NCBI GenBank assembly: GCA_023101725.1
Contig: JALJCO010001098.1
Location: forward strand, 1,736,001-1,800,000
Direction of reading: 5' to 3'
Origin: Atherinomorus stipes
Taxonomy: Eukaryota > Chordata > Actinopteri > Atheriniformes > Atherinidae
DNA length: 64,000 nt
Shown: in pieces, positions 1-9,878 of the stretch
How positions within the stretch are numbered: position 1 is the first letter of the stretch
Layout: each line of letters begins with the position of its first letter
Position numbers and translations under genes: made by a program
The notes under the pieces: generated by a model
Told to the model about the DNA's origin: nothing
The model's database searches: none
The model's input: only the letters and a program-made list of their open reading frames with translations

Positions 1-439
1 AGACTATGTGTGTGTTTGTACAGTCTGTTTGCATCATGATTCCACCAGATGTGATGACTGTGCAAAGTTAAACAGCAAAGAAATCTAAAACAAGCATTGG
101 TTGAACTTGTGATTTGGCTCAATGTTGTTTTTTTTTTCTCAGTAATCATTAAAGTTTAAATGTCTGTAGTGATTACACCTGTAAAATAAGTATTTTTTTA
201 ATAGAGAGATATCACTATTTGTTTTCACATATTTTGTTATATTTTCCATCTGATGACTGCTTTAGTTGTAATTATTATAATTCCTAAAATATAGACCTTT
301 TTATTTTTATTATTTTTTAAAAAAAGGTCTCATTTGTGTCACCCATTTCCTGGTGTGTGGCCCTTCCTGGCCCCCCATCAAACATCTGCTAGACCTGCCC
401 CTGTGTCTGGTGACTAGTGCTTCAAATAAAAGGGCAGAT
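1..439. other. AT-rich noncoding DNA at window edge
   Basis: No coding frame or clear element is seen here. The stretch is AT-rich with short T and A runs. It is interpreted as intronic sequence of the PAR bZIP gene whose exons lie further downstream, because no gene end or gene start is visible between here and those exons. Confidence 0.4.
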
Positions 440-830
440 ATTTGATCTCTCACACCATTTCAAGTCCTCATCCAGATGCAGCAAACATACCCAAAGCATG
501 ATAGCACCACCACCATGTTTCACAGATGTGTCAGGTTTTCATTTCTCCAAACAAATGCTCATTTAAACTATATGCATTATATTCATCTGTTACTTTTTAT
601 TTATCCACAGAAATTCTTTTAATTTAGCCTTCTGGCTCATCCATGTGATCATCACCAAACTGCAGCAATGTTCTCTGTGGCTTCCTCCTTGCTGCCCCTC
701 CAGTCACACCATTGTTCAGTATTTTCCTGATGATGGGGTAGAGTTGTTTAGACACAACTCCGGCTTCCTTTGCGGTTTCACAGATTTGCACACAGTTCTC
801 TTCTTTTTCCTCCATTTGTACACATTTTCT
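440..830 (-). pseudogene. Tc1-like transposase relic
   Basis: Read on the minus strand, 440-545 gives a VKHGGGAIMLW-like stretch, the conserved block before the second catalytic aspartate of Tc1/mariner transposases. Further upstream on that strand, 624-815 gives an AARRKP...LLQF..DHMDEPEG pattern, which resembles the segment joining the DNA-binding region to the WSDETK block. The order is right for a Tc1 family protein, but the frame is broken, the WSDETK block itself is not recognisable, and no inverted terminal repeats were found around it. This is a dead fragment. The assignment rests on motif memory, not a search. Confidence 0.55.
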
Positions 831-1251
831 GTCTTTGTGGCTTAGATTGGTGGAGTTTAGCCGCTCTGGAGATGATTTTGGAACCTCGGAAAACTCAGAA
901 ATTCATGATGTTCCTCCATAGGACAAATGTAAGAGTTGTTAATGCAGAAATGTTGACTTTTCTACAGGGTTCAGAAACTTTTAAGCCTCAGTTCGCATGA
1001 CTGAGACAACGTGCCGAACCAGTTTTCTGGTCTTTAAGTTAGGAGGTTATCTTTGATATGCCAAATATTTGAGATCAAAGTGTCTGATAGGTTTGTACTA
1101 CAAACCTGCACATGTTGGAAAAGGTTCGCAATCCAGATAATGTGGCTTATCGCTACAATCGCTTTCTCCTGCAGATAACCAAGCTAAGCACTGGTTAGCG
1201 TGGCTAAAGCTTTAGGATGATACTAATGAGTAAGAGCTGGGCTGTAAACCA

Positions 1252-1664
1252 CACTGCAAAAACTTAAATCTTACCAAGTATAGTTTTCTCATTTTAAGTC
1301 AAAATATCTCATCACACTCAAAATATGACAAAATTACCAAAAGAGAAACAATTCAGTGAGATAAAGAAACTTGTTACAAGGTAATGCATCTTATTTCAAG
1401 AAATCTTATTAAGAAAATTTTGCTTGCTCTATTGGCAGATGTGTTTTTTTTTTTTTTTGCTTGTAATAAGCAAAAAATTCGGCCAATAGAACAAGGAAAT
1501 TTTCTTTATAAGGTTTCTTGAAATAAGATGCATTGCCTTAAAACAAGATCTTATATCTCACTGAAATGTTTCTCTTTGGTAATTTTGTCTTATTTTGAGT
1601 GTGATGAGATATTTTGCCAAGAAATTAGAAAACTATACTTGGTAAGATTTGAGATTTTGCAGTG
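1252..1664. mobile_element. Foldback MITE with CACTGCAAAA termini
   Basis: The 413-bp element begins CACTGCAAAA and ends TTTTGCAGTG. Its two halves are imperfect reverse complements over nearly their whole length; for example the TTACCAAGTATAGTTTTCT block near the left end reappears inverted near the right end. The centre carries a T run (1444-1459). There is no coding capacity. This is a short palindromic non-autonomous DNA transposon; superfamily is uncertain (hAT-like is a guess) and no clean target-site duplication was seen. Confidence 0.75.
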
Positions 1665-1965
1665 CAGAGCTGCCTCATCTCAACAGATACCAGGATCAAG
1701 AGTGATTAAATACGAGATAAAATCAACCAGGAATTACAAACCAAACAAATGAGGTGTATGTAAATAGTTCAGTCAGTTTATGTTAGAAGATAAATGCAGT
1801 TGGATGTGGTTGAACAGTGAGGGAGCTGGTCTGTGTCTTCAGAAAAGGGAGAGCAGGAGAGCGCTGAAGCAGCCGGTGAGTTAACATTCAGGGCTGTGAT
1901 TAATCCTGGAGCGGGAAGGGTTAAACAAGACACTGACTCTGCACTCTGTAACAGCACAGACAGAG
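1665..1965. other. Intronic sequence before the GA-rich island
   Basis: No element or exon is recognised. The sequence becomes richer in G and C towards its right end, leading into the purine-rich island that follows. Confidence 0.35.
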
Positions 1966-2290
1966 AGAGCAGTGCTGGAGGGGGGGGAGGGAGGGAGAGA
2001 GGGAGAGAGAGTAAGCTTTGCATGTTTTGAAATCTCTCTCGCTCTCTCTCTCTGTCTCTCACACGCTCGGGCCATGTGCGGCCGCCGCGTCACGTGCCGC
2101 TGCAGAGATCATCCGAGCGGCAAGGCAGCATGCAAGAGAGAGAGAGAGAGCAGGGGATGGAGGGGAAGGGAGGGGCTGGAGGAGGAAGAGGAAGATGGAG
2201 AGGGAGAGGAAACAGTGGAGATTACAGAATGAATAAACACTGAACACAAAGCAAAAAAGAGGAGAGAAGAGGAGCTGTAGATAGGGAGGC
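1966..2290 (+). promoter_or_regulatory. GC-rich E-box core between GA and CT tracts; candidate enhancer or internal promoter
   Basis: A purine tract (about 1966-2010) is followed by a CT tract (2033-2060), a CpG-dense core containing a perfect CACGTG E-box (2091-2096), and a second long purine tract (2131-2290). CACGTG is the CLOCK:BMAL1 site, and mammalian Dbp is known to be driven through E-boxes in its promoter and introns. Position in the apparent upstream intron of the dbp-like gene fits an intronic enhancer or an alternative first exon. A splice-donor-like GTAAGC occurs at 2011. No TATA box and no convincing coding exon joined to it were found. Regulatory function is inference. Confidence 0.35.
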
Positions 2291-3472
2291 TTTTTTAGAA
2301 ATGAAGACTGATTTATTAATAATGATTTTTTTCCATCTGCATTGCTAAAAAAAAAAAAAAGAAGCGAATGCTTCCCATAATCAGGCTGCAAATAGCATTT
2401 ACAAAATTATTCATGTGGCCTTTTTCTGATCGTCCACTTCTGTGGTCACCCACTCGTCCCCATTAACAGCTATTGTTTTAGGTAATTGTCGAGTAGATTT
2501 GAAGTGAGCTTGTGAAGAGGCGGAAAAAATGTGAATCAAGTGCATCTGCATTAGCTGCTTTGTAATTCATACATATCTGTAAGGAAATAAAAGCTCATGT
2601 AAATGGGTGAGATACATCTGTAATAGGACGGGTTTTCATGGTTGCTGTAGAGATCCATCACCAACCCAAACTTCGAAGAAGTTCCACAACCATTTATGAG
2701 ACAAAAGTAAAGAAGTCTTCAGGACTTTCTTCTGTCATGTCGGTTAATGAAAACTCTTGTTTTCCTCTGGTGGTTTGATGGTTTTTGTTCCACTATTTGT
2801 TTTTTTTGTTTTCATGTTGTCTTTGTTTATTGAATTTACCCATTCTGTATCATTTGACCTTATTTCTGTTGTTTTTTTAGACATATTTTCCTCCACATTG
2901 CTTTGCTTTTATTCATCGCTTATTTAAGGGTTTTTTTTTACGTATTGCTGATTGCCACAGCTGTGTTACGTTAGTCATAAACCAGGCTTGCTTTGTTCAT
3001 TACCTGATTCTCATCATTCCTGCCAGTCGTCCACATTCTTTCTTCAGTTTTTCTTTTACTCCGTCTGCTCTTTGTTTGCATTTTTTGTGTATAGTTTGGA
3101 CAATTTTGGAATCCCCTTCTGTCTCTGTCCGGCCATTTATGTTTTTATCCTCCCTTGTCTTCAACATCATCTTTTCTATAAAGTCCCTTTCAGACTTGCT
3201 CTGGAAAGCCGTAATAGTGCGGACTTTGTCCTTTATACCGTTTTATCTCGGAGCTAGCAGACATGTACCAGCTAGCCTCCCTGTCATAAGAGTGGAAACG
3301 TTGCGGCTCGTCGATTTGGCTGAATACACAAGAAAATGTTCTGGACAGGGAGAGTGTGGCTGTGTTGACTTATCCAGAATATTTCCTGATGTCTGAACGT
3401 GGCCAGGACGCAATAAGTCCGCAAGGAAGTGGCATGTTTGAAAAGACAACTCCGGTTAAAGAGCGGATGGAC
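2291..3472. other. AT-rich intronic sequence, no element recognised
   Basis: No exon or repeat family was identified. Several short frames are open by chance and have low-complexity, T-rich composition. Confidence 0.35.
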
Positions 3473-3476
3473 TTAA

Positions 3477-4125
3477 AGGATAACTTTCCATTTCTTCAAC
3501 CTGGAGCTTATTTCTTGGAGTTTAAACGTATATTTACTCACTGGTAAAATTTCTGCATCACTTTGACTCTTTCAGAAGATATTACATTGAGTTGCCCTTC
3601 GGCGTACATCTATATAATGGCGGAGACGGGGCAGCTTCTCTATAAGGCATTATCTGCAGTAAAACTCCTTCATTTCACCAATACTTTAAGTAGAATGAAT
3701 GAACAAACAAGTACTATTGTCTTGTGAATTTAGAGTTTCAAAGTTCTCAGTTTTTTGGTGTCTGGGTAGCGAGCTCTCTCAGCTGCACTGTGGCGTGGGC
3801 CTGTTACAGTGCGTGGCCTGTAGAGTGTCGAGAAAACACCCCAATAATTAACGGAGAGTTTATTCTGAACTCACAGGACAATATTACTTATTCGTTTGTT
3901 CATTCTACTTAAAGTATTGATGAAATTAAGGAGTTTTTGCTGCAGATAATGCCTGAAATTGAGACTGCCCCATCTCTCCCGGTGTATGGATGTACGCCGA
4001 AGGGCGACTCAACGTAATGTCTTCCGAAGGAGTCAAAGTGATACAGAAATTTCACCGGTGAGTAAATGCATGTATGAACTCTTAGAAATAAGGTCCATGT
4101 TGCAAAAAAAAAAGAAAGTTATCCT
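3477..4125. mobile_element. TTAA-flanked foldback MITE (family A)
   Basis: The ends are exact inverted repeats, AGGATAACTTT on the left and AAAGTTATCCT on the right, each bordered by TTAA (3473-3476 and 4126-4129). TTAA duplication is the hallmark of piggyBac-type transposition. The two arms (about 3477-3720 and 3885-4125) are imperfect reverse complements, sharing for example the GAGTAAAT and GCAGATAATGCC blocks. There is no transposase. The element at 42016-42541 shares these internal blocks and appears to be the same family. Its right TTAA is also the left TTAA of the next element. Confidence 0.8.
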
Positions 4126-4129
4126 TTAA

Positions 4130-4795
4130 AGGGACTTGAGGCAAGATTAAGAAACGAAACTCATGACTGGCGCTTCAGGTAACTGCAGCCACGAGCCAAG
4201 CCGTCACAGGAGCGTGCACAAACTGAAGCTATAATGTTGTTTACTCACCTTTTTCTCCGTAGTTACACTTTTTAGTGTCTTTCAGTTGATCTGGATCGAT
4301 TGCTGACGGCAGAAGAATCCATAACAATCGCTTACAGTGTTTGAATTTACCGAGACTGGCTTCGTCCTATATCAAAACTGCAGATGTAGCGTCATTTGAC
4401 GTCACGTCCGCATGGCAGAGCTGGAAAGCTATAATGTTATTTACTAAGCTTTTTCTTCGTAGTTCCACTTTTTAGTGCCTTTCAGTTGATCTAGATTGTT
4501 TTCTGACGGCAGAAGAATCCATAACTATCGCTTACAGTGTTTGAATTTACCGCGACCGTCTTTTTCCTGCATCAAAACTGCAGATGTAGCGTCATTTGAC
4601 GTCACGTCCGCAGGGCAGCGCGGGAAATTCGGACACCGAATTGCAGCGCATTTTGCAGCACACAGCCTGTTCAAGGCAACAGAGAGAAACATGGGTGGAA
4701 GCGTTATTTTTGGTATTTAGCGCTTCATCACCCATTAGTATGAAAAAAGGGGACATTCATGTTTGTTTTTTTTCAAATTCCTGCCTCAAGTCCCT
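4130..4795. mobile_element. TTAA-flanked MITE (family B) with internal duplication
   Basis: Terminal repeats AGGGACTTGAGGCA and TGCCTCAAGTCCCT are flanked by TTAA at 4126-4129 and 4796-4799. The element lacks a transposase. Internally a 200-bp unit is present twice in tandem. A second family member lies at 60685-61055 in the opposite orientation and has only one, shortened unit. Each unit holds a palindromic TGACGTCA. The 74-codon and 67-codon open frames inside are chance frames. Confidence 0.85.
4227..4626. repeat. Tandem duplication, two 200-bp units
   Basis: The block starting AAGCTATAATGTT at 4227 recurs at 4427, and TGACGTCA at 4397-4404 recurs at 4597-4604, so the period is exactly 200 bases. 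The units differ by scattered substitutions only, which points to a duplication inside the MITE without later indels. Confidence 0.85.
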
Positions 4796-4799
4796 TTAA

Positions 4800-4982
4800 A
4801 CTCTCACTGGGAATTTTTCAGTGGAGTGGAGTGTATCATCCAGCTCTTTGTGCGAGTCACATAAAGTTGAACTCCTGAACTTTTTGTCAGCCATCTTTAA
4901 ATCAACTGTCTGACTAATTTCTGGCCTTGTGCTGTGTGTTTCATCGGTGTGCTGATATATCCGTCTGGAAGTCCGTTCTTTT
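4800..4982. other. Spacer, nothing recognised
   Basis: Between the TTAA element and the decayed minus-strand frame no feature is seen. Confidence 0.3.
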
Positions 4983-5468
4983 TTAAATGATCTGGTTTCT
5001 TTTGCTGCTGATTTTAAGCTTCTCCTCGGATACCTCTAAAAATGCACTGCGTCTACCAAAATCATAATCATTGACCGAAGTCTCCAAGATAAACTCCAGA
5101 TGTATCGATTGTTGCCAGCTCAGATCCAGTTGGTGGATCTCAAACAGCAGCGGCATGCTTTGAATTTCCTGTTTTTCCTGTTGCTGTTTCCAGTTGCTTA
5201 TGTTGTCAATAGAGGACTGTAGCCTTTAGTAGAAATCTGGATAAGTAGCTTTTGTGAAGCTTAACCATTTTAACTCTGGATTTTTACCATCATGAAGCTG
5301 GTTCACTTCTTGTATCACCATGGCAACATATGCTGGTTCCAAGATAAGAGATTTATATGTAAAAGCTCCGCTGCCAAACCAATAAATTCCCTTAGAAAAT
5401 AGAAAAAAAAAAAGGAAAAAGAGATGTATGTGGACAGAGAGAAAGCCTCTGATTCTGACTGGGATCAA
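4983..5468 (-). pseudogene. Decayed minus-strand reading frame of unknown family
   Basis: On the minus strand one frame runs from about 5468 to a stop at 4983-4985 with a single internal stop (5226-5228), so roughly 160 codons contain one interruption. The part after the internal stop is 80 codons long and of normal protein composition (charged, with aromatic residues, not low complexity); the part before it includes EPAYVAMVIQEVNQLHDGK. I do not recognise the family. It could be an old retroelement or processed gene fragment, or chance. No intron signals, start context or partner exons were found. Treat as an unidentified relic. Confidence 0.3.
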
Positions 5469-6218
5469 AGAATACCTTTTAGATATTCACTCAGATCCAT
5501 CGTTGTATGATATGTGTCAGCAGGGTGTCAACATCATCATGTTTAAACAAAAGTGATTACTCTTTTGTTCCTGCTCACTTGTAAGATTTTGCTTTTAATA
5601 TGAAGGGATTTCATGTATCAGTCACCACTAAATTATAAAAGATCTCTTTGCTCTTTTGAGCGCAGCATATTAAATTGCTATAAAATCTCAAACCTTTTTA
5701 GTTAGTTTTTCAGAGTGTAGCAACAGAAAATGATCTTACACGTTTAAAACTGGTTTTAATGGTTTCTCGATCTATTCTTAAAAGGGAGCGAAGATCATTT
5801 AGAAGATCCTGTATTTCATCTGACAAAATTAGACTTAGCTTTTTAATTTGTGCATTCACATTGTCTGGAGCAGACTGAAAAAAGGAGTGTTTGCATACTT
5901 TTTCTTTTTGTCATCTTTCCTTCCTGCTTTGGTTGTGCAGCTGTTTGACTTTTCAGCTTGCCAAGAATCTCTGATTTTGCGTGGTCATCCACTTGTTTTA
6001 CTTAAACTCACACATATCCAGAAAAAGAAAACTTGGGTTGAGTTGTTAACCTGCATCATCATCCCACTGAGCAAGATTTCCACTGTTATTATGAATGAAG
6101 CCAGATTACCTAAAGAGTCCCTGGATATGTTGAACCTGCTTCATACAGATGCCTGGAGTGGAGAAATATGTTATAGTCACAACGTAGCTTTGAATTACTT
6201 TGTCATGGCAACACAGGT
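5469..6218. other. Noncoding sequence, possibly older repeat
   Basis: A 140-codon plus-strand frame at 5848-6270 is open, but its codons are AT-driven, it runs straight into the LINE tail that follows, and it matches no family I know. No other feature is seen. Confidence 0.3.
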
Positions 6219-6403
6219 TTATTTGCAAAGCGCATTTCATGTACAAGACAATTCAAAGTGCTTTAGATAAAAGATTAAAGCGTCACAGCAGAGAGCAAAA
6301 ATGAAAACATATTGAAAGAACAAAAGAAAGTTGAAGCACAAAGCAGACAACAGAAAACATACAGTAAAGCACATATGATGCAAACAGATGTCAACAGGAG
6401 ATA

Positions 6404-6450
6404 CATCATCATCATCACTATCATCATCATCATTATCATTATCAACACTG
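6404..6450. repeat. Imperfect (ATC)n microsatellite
   Basis: Runs of ATC and ATT triplets. They generate the low-complexity Asp-rich and Met/Ile-rich frames on both strands here, which are not genes. Confidence 0.85.
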
Positions 6451-6694
6451 TCATCACCATTATTGTCAATGCGATAATATATATTCAAAAAGAAGTAGTA
6501 AAACCTTAAAAGCAGTGGAAAATAAGAGTTTTTAGACCAGATTAAAAAGAGCTTATGTTTGGATCAAACTTCAACTTTTCCATAGGTTTATCCAAATATT
6601 AGAAGAATAAAAACTAAAAGTTGATTTTGCTTGTTTGGTTTTAATTCTTGAGATGGAAAGCAAACAAAGATGACCTTAAAAGGCTTTGTGGCTT

Positions 6695-6742
6695 AAATGA
6701 CATCAGCAGATCATATATCTATATGATCTGCTGATGTCATTT
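6695..6742. repeat. Perfect 23-bp palindromic hairpin
   Basis: Arms 6695-6717 and 6720-6742 are exact reverse complements, separated only by TC. Each arm contains TGACATCAGCAGATCATATA or its complement. No other copy was noticed in the window. Confidence 0.95.
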
Positions 6743-6929
6743 GATTTGGATATTACTTTATATATGACTGTTAACATTCAGGTCAGAGTCCAAAAATGAA
6801 GATTTCTGACTTGATCTATTGTTTTTGACATTGCTGAGTGAAGCAAGGCACTCATCTGTGGACATTTTTTTGCAATCACACTAACTTCAATTTATCTTTA
6901 TTCAGCTAAAAAAAAGAGAGAAGAAAATC

Positions 6930-7250
6930 TGACACATCCACATACTTATTAGACCAAAGCAGACTCTTAAGCCTTGTCTGAGACCAGAGTCCTCTGTCCC
7001 CCTGAGACACTATATAGAGCTGAGTGTCATCAGTATATAACTGAACAATCATTTTCTTTGTTTCCATGACTTTTGCTTGCCGGAGCAAATAGATACAGTA
7101 CTGAACAATAAGGGGCCCACAATGGAACCTTGGGGAACGCCACTCGTCATCTTTGTTTTAGCAGATCTATAGTTATCATTTGATATAAACTAGTCCCTAT
7201 CTTTCAAGTAGGATTCAAACCAATTCAGAACTGGGGTCAAAACTTGAAGA
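6930..7250 (-). pseudogene. Reverse transcriptase fragment (non-LTR)
   Basis: Minus-strand translation gives VLNWFESYLKDRD, then an in-frame stop, then TSGVPQGSIVGPLLF, and after a frameshift YTDDTQLYI. GVPQGS..GPLLF and Y-x-DD-TQLY are consecutive reverse-transcriptase blocks, the DD pair being the catalytic aspartates. The distance between the blocks is shortened and the frame changes, so the copy is dead. Such fragments are normal intronic debris in fish. Confidence 0.8.
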
Positions 7251-7260
7251 TAATTCTGAC

Positions 7261-8519
7261 ATTGGATGAAAACAAAGCAGCACCAACAATGGGAAAAGAA
7301 TGTAAACAACAGCTTCCCAGTTTCATTTTAAAGATTTTTAATAGTGCTCCAAGAAGTTGACTTATTCTGTTTGTTTATTATAGAGAACAGTAAGTATTTG
7401 CGCAACCACCAGCAGATACAGTCATACCTAACATATTTTTTCCATCATCTCACAGCTACTGTACATATTTTATTCCACATTAAAATGAGTACTGCACTTT
7501 GAATTGAGCTGAAAAGAGTATTTCTTTGACTTTCTGAACTGTATGCAGTCCAGCATGCATTGATGGATTTGGTGTTATTGTGCTTTATATAATTGCTGTG
7601 TCAGAGTGTGTTTGCTTTAGATGACAACTTTGGTGTAAAAGCTCATTATCACAAAGGTGAAAACACCACGACAAACCATATCAAAACAAAAAGAAAACAG
7701 ATGCTGCCATCAGTCAACAGCAGGACTTTACGGTTACAGTAAACCCACCATGTGGCGTCTTTTTACGCATAGAGTCATGTGATGCACCCAGGGGCCCAGT
7801 CAGTGTGTCATAATCTGATCCAACCAGTGGCAGCGCCTCAGCGATCTGGAAAGACAGCAGTGACAGAAGGAGGAAGGGGGAGGGGGGAGGGGGGTCACTA
7901 CGATTTCCATAATGCTGTGACATAACTCGCAGTGAGTGTGTTGACTTTAGATGCAACACTCCTGGGGTGTGTCACCTGGACTGAATTGTTTCTGGTGTGG
8001 GTGGGTGTGTATGTGTGTGTGTGTGTGTTCTCGTCTTGTTGCACACTCGTGAACATGCACGTGCCGATTCGTTTGTTTGAGTGTGCAGAGGCGAGTCCAA
8101 GCCTGCTCGGGTGTGTACATCAGTGTTCCTGTGCATTGTGTGTGTATCTGACAGCAAAGTGAGATTACACCAAGACAGAAAGCAGATGTGAGAGATTCTA
8201 TAAACTGAGACAAAGATTTATCTTGATTTGATTAAAATAACCAGATGAAAGTTGAAATAAACAGTTTTTTTTAATATCTATTAAAATCTGATTGATTTGT
8301 TATTGTCATTCAACTGAAGAGTCATTTAGAAATATATTTACACAGATTTTTTTGCATGTCATATAGATATTTATTACATTCATAAATGTAGAATTAAATT
8401 CTTAAATAATCCCAAACACAACTCATGCTTGAATAAAGATATTAAAGCATACATATAGAAAAACATGTAGAAATCTAAAACAATGTATAAATTCATTACA
8501 GGAGAAACAAAACCTTTAA
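7261..8519. other. Noncoding intronic sequence with TG-rich tract
   Basis: No exon or recognised element. A G/T-rich tract with (TG)n lies at about 7995-8029, and a CACGTG hexamer at 8058-8063. The frames called on either strand follow the TG/CA repeat. Confidence 0.35.
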
Positions 8520-8729
8520 AGGTACAGTGTGTCAGAATTACTGACATCTAGTGGTAAGGATGGGCATAGAAATTAGATTAAGCATATCTGTGAATAGATG
8601 GTGGCCATCGGTGGCCAAAACTCTTCCAGATATAAACATGTTTTCATCTGTGAGTGGATTCAGGTGGAGCGATGACTGCACTACAGCGGACTACTTCAAC
8701 ATTGAGTACTGTCTTCTTCTATGGTACCT
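8520..8729. mobile_element. TTAA-flanked MITE (family C), copy 1
   Basis: A 210-bp element begins AGGTACAGTGTG, ends GGTACCT and is flanked by TTAA at 8516-8519 and 8730-8733. The interior (CTGACATCTAGTGGTAA, then GATGGTGGCC) recurs inverted at 26534-26753. No coding capacity. Behaviour is that of a piggyBac-type non-autonomous element. Confidence 0.75.
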
Positions 8730-8769
8730 TTAAAGGCTCATTTATGCTAGCTTGACATAAATAAATGGT

Positions 8770-9120
8770 AGGGGTGCAACAATACATGTATTCATATCGA
8801 ACTGAACCATACGGGTGTGTACCAAACCTGTGGGCACCATGTATCAAATATCAAACAATACAGAATTTATTTAATCAACTTGTGTTCTGACGATGAGCTT
8901 TGTGTTGAAACTCAGTGGATCTGTATTCGACTATATTCGGATTTGGTGTTTGGAACTACTAGTTTTCATGTATGTATTCAAGTATGACCCTGATTCAAAA
9001 CCGTTGTAGACAAAAGGACGTGGGATTAAAACAGGCATGAAAATGCCTTTCAAATATCAAACCATGACACTATGACATGTATCAAACTGAGCCGTGCATT
9101 TTTTCTATTGTTGCACCCCT
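8770..9120. mobile_element. Short inverted-repeat element, hAT-like MITE
   Basis: AGGGGTGCAACAATA at the left end is matched by its exact reverse complement at the right end (9106-9120). The 351-bp interior is noncoding and carries TATCAAA-type subterminal repeats near both ends. The terminal sequence resembles fish hAT MITEs, but no perfect 8-bp target duplication was found, so the superfamily is tentative. Confidence 0.7.
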
Positions 9121-9225
9121 CGTAAATATGTCTGTTTCAAACATCAGTGTCTGTTCTTTATGTTGGTGTAATGGTGTGGCAGTATATCCTCCAGAGGGCA
9201 GTGCAGAGTTCAGAGTTCACTTCCT

Positions 9226-9878
9226 TGTTCCAACCAAAGACTGTTAAAAAATGGACGCAGTATCCAGTTGCGTCTGAAGAGGAAAAACTGCAGCCAGTTG
9301 GGCGTTTCCCACCGTCGCCATCTTGCCGTGTTGCGTGTGTCGTCACTCGCGGAAAATACTAAAATGGGCAAAAACAGGGCCGCTCTGAGCCATGGGACAA
9401 ATGATTGACAGCCAAGCTAAATGCTAACCGAGCTAATCCGAAGTGAACAGGAACAAAGATAGGCGATTTAAAGGTAAGACACGCTCAAACTTGCTGTTAA
9501 CCAGCTAAAAACCACCATTGTGCAACTGTGCTACAGGCTGAGGCCTTTCCAAGAGCAAGCAGGGAGCTAACTACTAGCCTCTTTGGCTAAAATCAGCACC
9601 CGGTCTGCCGCCTATCAATCAAAAGGACACGCCCTTAATTATGTGTAATTTCATGATTAAATAACATCTAAACTGAGGAGTTATAAAAAAAAAAAATATC
9701 CCCCTCACAGTTGACATGAAGGTGAACTTGACCTATTAAACCTAAAATGATTTTTTGAACAAGGCTGTAAACATGTTTATTTCTGCTGTAAAGTTGGCCT
9801 TTTTAACATGGGAGTCTGTGGGGATTTGCTCTGTTTTGGAGCCAGACCCTAGCAGATGATAAAAAAAATTACAATTTT
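9226..9878 (+). repeat. Dispersed repeat, family D, copy 1
   Basis: About 650 bases that recur in the opposite orientation at 22417-23029. Shared landmarks include CAATCAAAAGGACACGCCC, ACCACCATTGTGCAACT and TTTTTAACATGGGAGTCT. No coding capacity or terminal repeats were recognised. The two copies lie on either side of the PAR-domain exon of the dbp-like gene, both inside introns. Confidence 0.8.

Larger units (their letters stand above)
6219..7260 (-). mobile_element. L2-like LINE relic, minus strand
   Basis: Read on the minus strand, the segment holds a non-LTR reverse-transcriptase fragment followed towards 6219 by a 3' tail of the type common in fish LINEs (GCACTTTGAATTG ... AAATAAACC). 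The same tail occurs at 57174-57350. The stretch between the two parts includes an ATC-rich microsatellite and a perfect hairpin. The element is 5'-truncated and disrupted. Assignment to L2 rather than another non-LTR clade is tentative. Confidence 0.65.

Noticed and set aside
1778..2391. Overlapping long frames on both strands across the GA/CT-rich island
   Set aside because: They follow purine and pyrimidine repeats (Arg/Glu and Leu/Ser-rich) and have no domain; explained by composition.
6237..6509. Asp-rich, Met/Ile-rich and other frames on both strands
   Set aside because: Products of the ATC-type microsatellite within the LINE relic.
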